Of a stretch of DNA of 64,000 nt, positions 56,371 to 64,000 are shown in pieces. This DNA comes from Notospermus geniculatus. Its lineage: Eukaryota > Nemertea > Pilidiophora > Heteronemertea > Lineidae. The stretch lies in contig NMRB01001539.1 of NCBI GenBank assembly GCA_002633025.1, positions 67,680-131,679 on the forward strand, in the 5' to 3' direction. The notes beneath the pieces were generated by a model that searched no databases, was not told the DNA's origin, and saw only the letters and a list, made by a program, of their open reading frames with translations. The position numbers were made by a program, and so were the translations under genes. Each line of letters opens with the position of its first letter. The first letter of the stretch is position 1.

Positions 56371-58264
56371 AAGCCAGCTAGTTTTTGACATTGACACCGT
56401 CATATCTATACCATGCACAATGTCCAGCCAGAATTATGGAAAGACCACTGACTGCTACACTATTGGACCCCGACAAAACAGTCCATCAACGTTCAATGTC
56501 GAATGCAGCATCCTGCAAATTTGATCATGCGTTAGACGCAGATACTGGGCCGCGTACGTCAGTAAGTGACCTGTCAGTGCACTCTCTTCCTTGCTGAAAG
56601 TGTGAGAAGTAGCATCATCAACTGAGATACGATGTTCCCGCGAACTCCTGGCATGGACAGGTGCAGGTGTTGAAAATGGCGCCCACCATGGAGGGGAGGC
56701 ATGGGAGGGGGGCAGACCGAATGTCACTCCTCGAAAAAACATCGTTGACCTCGCCGGTGTATGGTTCATAGCCTGTCTCTCCGGCTGCTGGACAGGGGCG
56801 GATGCGTGAAGACGGCAAATGATGGTCCACCACAATTATGAGAAAAAAATCATTTCCTTGGTAAAAAACTATGATTCAAACGAGTTAAATAACCAAATAC
56901 TGAATAAACGTTGTAATATTCTTCCAAACGTGAAGTAGGCCTAGGCCTAGTGTCATTGGGTTACAGTAGGCCTACTGTTAGACGTGGGAGCGCACTGAAA
57001 CATGTTTAGTCTGTTTGAAGAAATGAACTTCTACACTACAGACAGTGTGTCGGACTGATATGATATCGATGACAGTTAAAATGCGTGTGCACTCTATGAC
57101 ATAAGGTAATCTGTTTCCCAGAGCATCACTGTGATGTGCACATTCCGCGGTGATAGGCGGGTTCTGAGATGCTCCATGTTTACTCCACGTATTTTTCAAG
57201 TCGGCTGAAAACGTTGTTCTTAATGAGTTGACATCCATCACATTGCTAGGCCCTGTTCTATGCAGCATGTCAAACCATAAGGTAATGTTCGCCCAAGAAT
57301 TTTGGTAAAAAAAGAAGCATAATGAGTGAATTTGTATTGATAAATATTATAATGGTGGCGACGAAAGCTTTCTCTCGTGTTTTCCACCACTGCCAGGAGG
57401 TATTAAAGCCTCACAGTATTGAATTTTACGGTATTTTCAAAGTGTTAGACTGCAGGTAGAGGTCTCATAGCCTCGTGAAGGTCCCCAAAATGCTTGAATG
57501 ATACGTAGGCCTATTTCAAAAATCCAATGCTTAGTTTTCAGCATGGCATCGAAAAAACAGCAGGGAGAGCTCTAATGTATCCACATAGGGCATAGTGCAT
57601 TTTACACTACACTATAACGTCAGAGGACGTAAGCAGTTTCTGAATTCAATACAGCTTTAAGACTAACCAGGAAGAGATCGTCACCAAGTCGCGGCATTAA
57701 AGTCCTATGTGCACCGCAAAAATAAATTCTCACGCTTTTTCAGCTTTGTGCAGCATTCAGACAGAACTGCATTTTGCTGCTTGTTTCATGAAATTATGTT
57801 TAGTAGTAAGCGAGATATCAAGGGTTTTGTCAGTCAAAATCATTGGGCTAAAAACCGTATTGTGAACGACTTCAACAATGTAAATATGCTAATTTATTCG
57901 TTACATAATTCTAGGGAAAAATCCATTCCAATTTGACCCACCCAGAGTACGCTGGATGCCTGGTTTCTGCATGATAATTGCATTTTGTTGAATTTCCCAT
58001 CACATACATTGCTTAATTTGGTTACTAGGCCGTTCTAATCAGGGAAATGACATGTTCATTATGCAAATTCCCGAGTGTGACATCACTTAATGAGGCAGTC
58101 TTACACCATTCTGATTTTGGTTGAGTCATTCACAAAATCAACCATAACTTTCTAACCCGGAATTTTTTCACGAAATAAAAAACTCTTTCGTTGTAATTCT
58201 GTGCCAGGCAAATGATTATACAAGCTGCAATAAAAGGTGCATGTAGGACTTCAAAAATGATCAT
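56371..58264. other. No gene recognised
   Basis: Only short frames without recognisable domains. No strong repeat signal seen. Confidence 0.4.
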
Positions 58265-58273
58265 GGACTAAAT

Positions 58274-58595
58274 TAAACTCCCTACGCAGGTGTGTACCGC
58301 GCCCCCTTCGGTTTACCCGCTCTCCACAACTGCTTAACTTCGAAAAATTTGCCGCGTTTGGTCAACAGATGGCGCTGAGAGAGTCGACCAATGAGAGCAG
58401 CGAGCAACCGGTAACCAAGCTGGCCTGAGACACTTTTTCATTGGCCGCGCGGTTCGTACCACAAGAACATCCGTGCTGATAGGCTGTAAAACTCGCGCCA
58501 GGCCCTGACGCCATCTGTTGACCAAACGCGGCGACTTCCACGAAGTGAAGCAGTTTTGGAGAGCGAGCGCGACTCACAACTCCGTAGGGAGTTTA
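58274..58595. mobile_element. Mutator-like MITE with 9-bp duplication (TAAACTCCCTACGCAG)
   Basis: The 322-bp element is flanked by exact GGACTAAAT repeats (58265-58273, 58596-58604). The interior matches 55977-56361 (CAACAGATGGCGCTG, CTGGCCTGAGACAC). Confidence 0.92.
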
Positions 58596-59069
58596 GGACT
58601 AAATGTACACTTGAACATGTCCTGAACTGTCACTGACAATGCCTCTGAAGTCGTGTCGGTTGGGAAATACGAGGTAACTTGGAGCATCTCAAACCTTTCC
58701 TAAAATATCTCAGGGCGGGAGGGATTTTGAGGAGAGAAATTGTTTATTTGGACCAACCCATTATACGAACCTTTTGCTAGGCTAGTCCCTGGTCCTTATT
58801 GTTAGAGAATCCCTGAATCCCTTGTTTGATACATTCATCATCCGTTTTTGACAGACAAATATCGATGGTACAAATTGGTAGTACCAACGATCAACTACCT
58901 CAGAATGCCATTTGAAAAAAATTGAAAAAATGATTGGATTATAGTTTTTACGTGAGATGAACAAGACACACTTCCATTGTATTATCCTTAAACACTGTCT
59001 TCCCTTAACGGAAGTCATATCTTGTTTTCACTCGCTTTGCACACATCACAACTTCTTCCTAACAAACCC

Positions 59070-59880
59070 ATTGGCTGTCCTTTCAAATAGACAGATTGCC
59101 AAAGTCGGCCATGTTGGACCATAGGGCAATAACAAACACTGAATGTACAGTGAATGTACACCATTGATATACAGCATGTTGTAAAACCTGCAAAACACAA
59201 AACTTTCATGAAAAGTTCTCAAATGAACACTTCCTCAGTAATGCTACATATGTACTGCAGTGAGCCCCAGGCTAAAATATTTGCAGATACTAGTAGTTCA
59301 CACAAAATTAAATAAAAAGACTTTTATTATGCCATTTCTGGGTCAAACCTCGGCTCCAGCCATGGCAGATATGACAGGGCCTACCCAAAAGTGTGAAAAA
59401 TGATGTCTCGTATACCTGGACTCAAGGTTGAGTCAACAATAAAAGCGTGTTTTTACTTTTCTGAACTACTATTTGGCCAAAAGTAAGCCAAGGCTCAGTG
59501 CATATTAAAGGACCACAGTATTGCTTCCCAATCCTGCGTTACACCTACCCGCGTTAAGGGAGACCTCTATTGACGACTTGGTAAACTACGCATGCTACTA
59601 CGTGCATTGTAGTGTAATCATACATTCTCCAACACTGGGGCGAAAGGCTTAACTACAGTATTGGAGAACGGGCACGGTGGCGCCGGCTGTCGACAGAAAG
59701 TGGCAAATGTTGTATGCGAAGATAGCACATTTTCATGGCAAGTTTTTGTGTTCTTGCAAGTTATGCTGTACCGGTACGGTATATCAATGGTGTACATTCA
59801 CTGTACATTCAGTGTTTGTTATTGCCCTTGGGTCCAACATGGCCGACTTTGGCAATCTGTCTATCTTCTTTTTGTTGTGT
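59070..59880. repeat. Widely spaced inverted repeat
   Basis: About 59070-59215 and 59725-59880 are inverted copies (GATTGCCAAAGTCGGCCATG and ATGTACACCATTGATATA in one, their complements in the other), separated by about 510 bp. No sharp termini. Confidence 0.7.
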
Positions 59881-60207
59881 GTGAATTTTTGTGATGACTC
59901 CAGGAAGAGAAAATTAGGCCCTAGACTTCCTTTTATTCGAATTAATCCCATGCTAATCTGTTCGGCAAATGTATTCAGACATGGAAGTAATACTTCCATG
60001 ATTCAGACAACTGTTGGATGAGCTGTCACCTGTTATGAAAGAACTGATCGTGTGATTTAGAAGTGTTATGCGTGCGTGCATGTTGCACAGTATGTTCTAC
60101 AAGACATGGTTATAATTAGCTGTACAAATCAGGCTTCTTCCTGCTGGTTATTCATTTTGTGGGCAAAGTCCGTGACTGTTCTACATTTCTGGGTGACAGA
60201 TAGTAAC

Positions 60208-60608
60208 ATTAGTGAGGTTTCTCAAATCTGACAAAAAACGAAGTGCGAAATACGAATTTAGACTTCATTTCCATGACATGTATTTCAGGAGATGGTTGGT
60301 ACCACAAATATCGCCTGCTAGCTGCAAGAGTGTCTTTTAGCGTATGACGTTAGACCGATAGAGTTACGATGTGTATTAAACTTTAAAATTTATCTTTCGT
60401 TTCCACTTCGTAGATACGAAGTGAAAATTTAAAAATTCAAGATGCACCATAACTCTCTCGGTCATACACCACATGCTAAATGACGCACTGGCAGCAGGGA
60501 CATTTGTGGTACCAATTATCTCCTGAAATACATTACGTCATAGAAATGAAGTTGAATTTCGTATTTCGTACTTCGTGTTTCGTCAGATTTGCGAAACCTC
60601 TCTATTAC
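60208..60608. mobile_element. Foldback element with TACGAAGT motifs (first)
   Basis: Arms starting GAGGTTTC and containing CAAATCTGAC pair along their length to a centre near CACTTCGTAGATACGAAGTG. Closely related to 61397-61760. Confidence 0.83.
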
Positions 60609-61396
60609 TGCTCTAAGACCCCAAATGGACAGTGATTTTGTGTATGAAAAAATTGAATCACCAGTATCTTTTCCTCAGTGTGTGACAGCGTAGAACTGGG
60701 TTGTTACAGGGTTGTTATATTTAGAGGACAAGATGTATTTAATATGGTTGATAATGATGTACTTAAATATACTGTATAAAGTATGTGTTAAATTAAGTGT
60801 GTGAAGACTTAACTTCGTGGTTCAGTTGATTGTAAGCTGGCCCTACCTTTCCATTGTTACGCCCTGCACAAAGATGTGGTGGAGGTTTTCCAGCTTCCAA
60901 TGAGCTCCATCAGCATGTTTGTGTCTTCAAGTTGTATTATTTATGACAGAGGCTCTTAGCAACAACCCCTGGTGTTTATTTCATAAATCATCTTTATCCC
61001 TGCACGATCAAAAGTCAGACCTACTAGTGACTCTGTGAGAGATAGGCAAATCATGATCATTGTGTGGGTAAAGTCAGAAAATCCATGACCCTGAATCCTC
61101 CACTTGTTGTTTTTCAACGTCTGAATTCTTGGATCACAACATTCTTGGATCACAACGAAAGACATTCGGCCCAAACCACTGACAGATGTGAAGGTACACA
61201 TTTTGAGTGCTTGTTGTCAGAAAAAAATATATTACCCAGTTTAAATATCATTCTGTAACAAATATGATAAACATGCAAAAAATTAGAATTTCCAAAAAGA
61301 GTAATTGATAAGGACCATTTACATGCAACCTACATGTAGAGTTTTTAGTCATGAACTAGTAAAAACTTGTGAAATTCTAAGCCGGCCATATTACCA

Positions 61397-61760
61397 GTAG
61401 CGAGGTTTCGCAAACCTGACGAAACAAGAAGTACGAAATACGAAATTCTCTACCTCATTTCCATGATCTACATGTAATATATTTCAGGAGATGGTTGGTA
61501 CCACAAATGTCCCTGCTGCCAGTGCGTCTTTAAGCATATCAAGTAAGACCGAGAGAGTTATGGTGCATCTTGAATTTTTAAATTTCCATTTCGTAGCTAC
61601 GAAGTGGAAACGAAAGATAAATTTCAAAATTTAGAATACACCGCAACTCTATCGGTCTTGCGTCATACGCTACAAAAGACTCTCTTGCATTACGTCATGG
61701 AATGAAGTCCAATTTCGTATTTCGTACTTCGTGTTTCGTCAGATTTCGAAACCTCACTAT
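61397..61760. mobile_element. Foldback element with TACGAAGT motifs (second)
   Basis: Same family as 60208-60608; the centre is CCATTTCGTAGCTACGAAGTGG-like (22 bp, near-palindromic). About 790 bp of unassigned sequence separates the two. Confidence 0.83.
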
Positions 61761-62027
61761 TATCTGATTGGCCCAAGCACTGGATGTGATCATAGGATAC
61801 ATCTCGTGGAGATCTTTAGACGAAAATAGGAGCGGTATATCTTTGAAAGGTAAATATCTGCCATCGTTTCTGTTGGGAGGATGTTGATAAAAAACTGCTG
61901 AATTTGTCATCCTTCTTGTAAAAAATTTTAAGGCCTATTTCTGGGACCTTATTCAAAAGCCCCCCCCCCCAACAAAAACGATTAAATAGAAGAATTAGTC
62001 TCAGTACTTTACCAAAGTGAAAGAGAG

Positions 62028-62028
62028 N
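62028..62028. other. Single N
   Basis: An ambiguous base, in AT-rich DNA with a nearby poly-C run (about 61961-61970). No sign of a contig joint was seen. Confidence 0.6.
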
Positions 62029-62223
62029 ATATCCTCTGTTTATCAAAAGCTAAATAGAGAGAAAGCAACATGGTCATCACTTGATGGAATGTTTTTTAAA
62101 GGATTATCATGTTCAGTATAAATGATTTGTCGTCAGCACTCAAATCATGAGGAGAATTTATTGATGACAATTTCAGATTAATTCTTAACACAAAAATGAT
62201 TTGCCACATCTTCATCCTGACTT

Positions 62224-62686
62224 CTCTTCATTCCACATCCGATTGGTGCGAGGTTTTCAGCCGATATCTCCGCAACGGCTGGGTTAAATTGGACATATCA
62301 TACATCAATCAATTTGTCTTTTTTGCCGCTACAGGCATCATCGCTGTCATTTTCCCTAAAAACGTGACAGAAAAAAGTTCTTTCACCAATCACAGTTCGT
62401 GCTTACGGCCGAAATGGCGGCCATTTTGAAATGACGCAATGCATTGCGCGCGTGTAAACTGCACTGGACGCCATGGCGAAATGAAACGGGTTTTGAGAAA
62501 GGGATCCGTTATGTCGGCCTTACGCAAAAAATGAAGATAGTAGACAAGAAAGACAAGCCAATTGATGAAAGACAAGAAAGACAAGCCAATTGATGTATGG
62601 TATGTCAAATTTGTCCCAGCCGTTGCGGAGATATCCGGGGAGATATCAGCCAAAAACCTCGCGGCAATTGGATGTGGAATTAAGAG
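62224..62686. mobile_element. Inverted-repeat element (CTTCATTCCACATCC family)
   Basis: CTCTTCATTCCACATCCGAT pairs with CTCTTAATTCCACATCCAAT from the right. Contains a short tandem duplication of GACAAGAAAGACAAGCCAAT. Confidence 0.82.
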
Positions 62687-62689
62687 TAG

Positions 62690-63755
62690 TTAACTGTTAA
62701 ACAAAATAGGCAACTCATCTGTCAGCAGAATGTTTATTGAGTGTATTATCATCATGCTATTACAATAAAGAGAGTCAATTTTCAGCAGTTTTGATTCCCA
62801 TGGAATGTTTTCACATAGAGTATTAAATTGGCTAAATAAAGAGAAATTTAATTGTGAACTCTTGGAATGTTCACTGTCGGATTGTTTAGGCTTTCACTTA
62901 ATGAAAAGTTCACATATCACCTTAAATGTTCTATTGGAGGGTGTGTTTGAAAAGGTGTTCCGTCCGACACCAGAAAATTTTCACCATTCTTTTGTCTACT
63001 GTTGACAGACTGTTTCTTGAAACTCTACAATATTCATGCCAGATCTAGGTATCATGGCGCTCTAAATTATGGCACTGCAAACTGACTGACCTATCAACCC
63101 TTTAAAGTCTGACAGCAGAAAGTTGTTTTGGTGTCGGACGGAACGATAGATTTTGCTGGTAAGCTCAATATTTTTTGATACCCTCCTTCAAATGAGTGTA
63201 CACTGTACATCCCAGATGGAGAAACTAATAGTTAAAGGTCTATATTATCAAATACTACATTTGATTTTTGGAAAATCAATGGCACAAATCTTTGTGATCA
63301 TTTCAAAGTTAAATTTTGCCCCATTTTCTTGGGTGACCAATTTTGAAACAAACACTGGAATAGTATTTGGGCAAAAAAGTTGAATTTCTTTGTCAGCAGT
63401 CTGATTTCCATGGAATGCTTACTACAGGGTTGTCTAAGATTCATCAAATGAAAAAAATACCTCTTTCAGTACTTCTATGGAATTCCAGTTGAATTCCTTT
63501 TCGTAAAACCTCTCCTTCATTTATTGATAATTAATTGTAGTGCTTGACCCATATAAATGGTAGTTCATTTTCTGCAACAGTATTAAACAAACGAGAGATT
63601 ATTCATACTTGTACAACATGACGACCTCTGTAACCAAGGTTTTTGCCTCTTACCTTTGGTTATGGCGTTCTTCTGGTATCAATGCTTCCTTAATTCATTG
63701 CTTCCTTCATCAGTCTCTGTCGTTAATTTTTTTTCTGTAATGTTTTCCTGTCATT
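62690..63755. other. No gene recognised
   Basis: AT-rich DNA with one short inverted pair (GTTCCGTCCGACACC near 62959 and GGTGTCGGACGGAAC near 63131). Confidence 0.45.
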
Positions 63756-64000
63756 TTTAGCTCACTGGGGTGAGCTATTACGATGGTGCAGCGTCCGTCG
63801 TCCGTCGTCGTCCGTCGTCGTCGTCGTCGTCCGTCGTCGTCGTTGTCCGTTAGCAGGGCACGTTTCGTAACCGCTGGAGCTATTGATCTGAAACTTGGTA
63901 CATATATACCCCTAGGTCAGATGACCCACGGCACCAAGTTTCGGTCCGATTCGACTCTCAGTTTGGCCACCAGGTGGCGGAAACCAAAAACACAAAAAGT
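63756..64000 (+). mobile_element. TTTTTAGCTCACC-family repeat, cut by window end
   Basis: Starts TTTTTAGCTCACTGGGGTGA, runs through a GTCGTC-rich simple repeat (about 63793-63850) and continues with CTGAAACTTGGTACATATAT, as at 22443. Confidence 0.7.

Noticed and set aside
56455-56835. 126-codon minus-strand frame
   Set aside because: No recognisable domain, no splice or promoter support, and an opposite frame is also open; left unannotated.

Overview
The window looks like animal nuclear DNA from a compact but MITE-rich, highly heterozygous marine invertebrate. An amphioxus, another basal deuterostome or a mollusc would all fit; the sequence alone does not settle it. Evidence: GT-AG introns with short exons, tRNA-derived SINEs, dozens of small inverted-repeat elements, a repeat family starting TTTTTAGCTCACC of a kind found in several marine invertebrate genomes, and no bacterial-style gene packing. 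No transposase or reverse transcriptase ORF was recognised, so the mobile DNA visible here is non-autonomous.

Only one protein-coding gene can be supported. It is the 3' part of a poly(rC)-binding protein (PCBP / hnRNP E, triple-KH RNA-binding protein) on the + strand, from 2378 to the stop codon at 46585. KH1 and the first half of KH2 must lie left of the window. Exons seen: second half of KH2 (2378-2506); the hallmark SPPKGATIPYRPKP linker exon (4266-4388); a 21-codon exon with a GC splice donor (8215-8277); linker exons at 13068, 13596, 15207 (12-nt microexon) and 16147; two KH3 exons (16928-17081 and 17698-17817); and a terminal exon (46288-46585). All exon phases join into one open frame.

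The striking feature is a large direct duplication. About 12954-28251 and 28252-45897 are two versions of the same segment, each with the linker exons and both KH3 exons. Exons are identical except one base in one exon, introns differ by roughly 2% where I compared them, and many MITEs are present in one copy and absent from the other, often with clean empty sites. This is either a true tandem duplication creating alternative KH3 cassettes or, more likely, two haplotypes laid end to end by the assembler. Reading phase shows the two cassettes cannot both be included in one in-frame mRNA. Copy 1 is interrupted by an N at 19813, where about 3 kb present in copy 2 is missing, and by eight Ns at 25302.

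Layout: 1-2377 nested inverted-repeat elements; 2378-12953 KH2 and linker exons with MITEs and tandem repeats in introns; 12954-28251 copy 1; 28252-45897 copy 2; 45898-46287 end of the last intron; 46288-46585 terminal exon; 46586 to about 46760 probable 3' UTR; 46760-64000 intergenic or unassigned DNA with many inverted-repeat elements and no gene that I can support.
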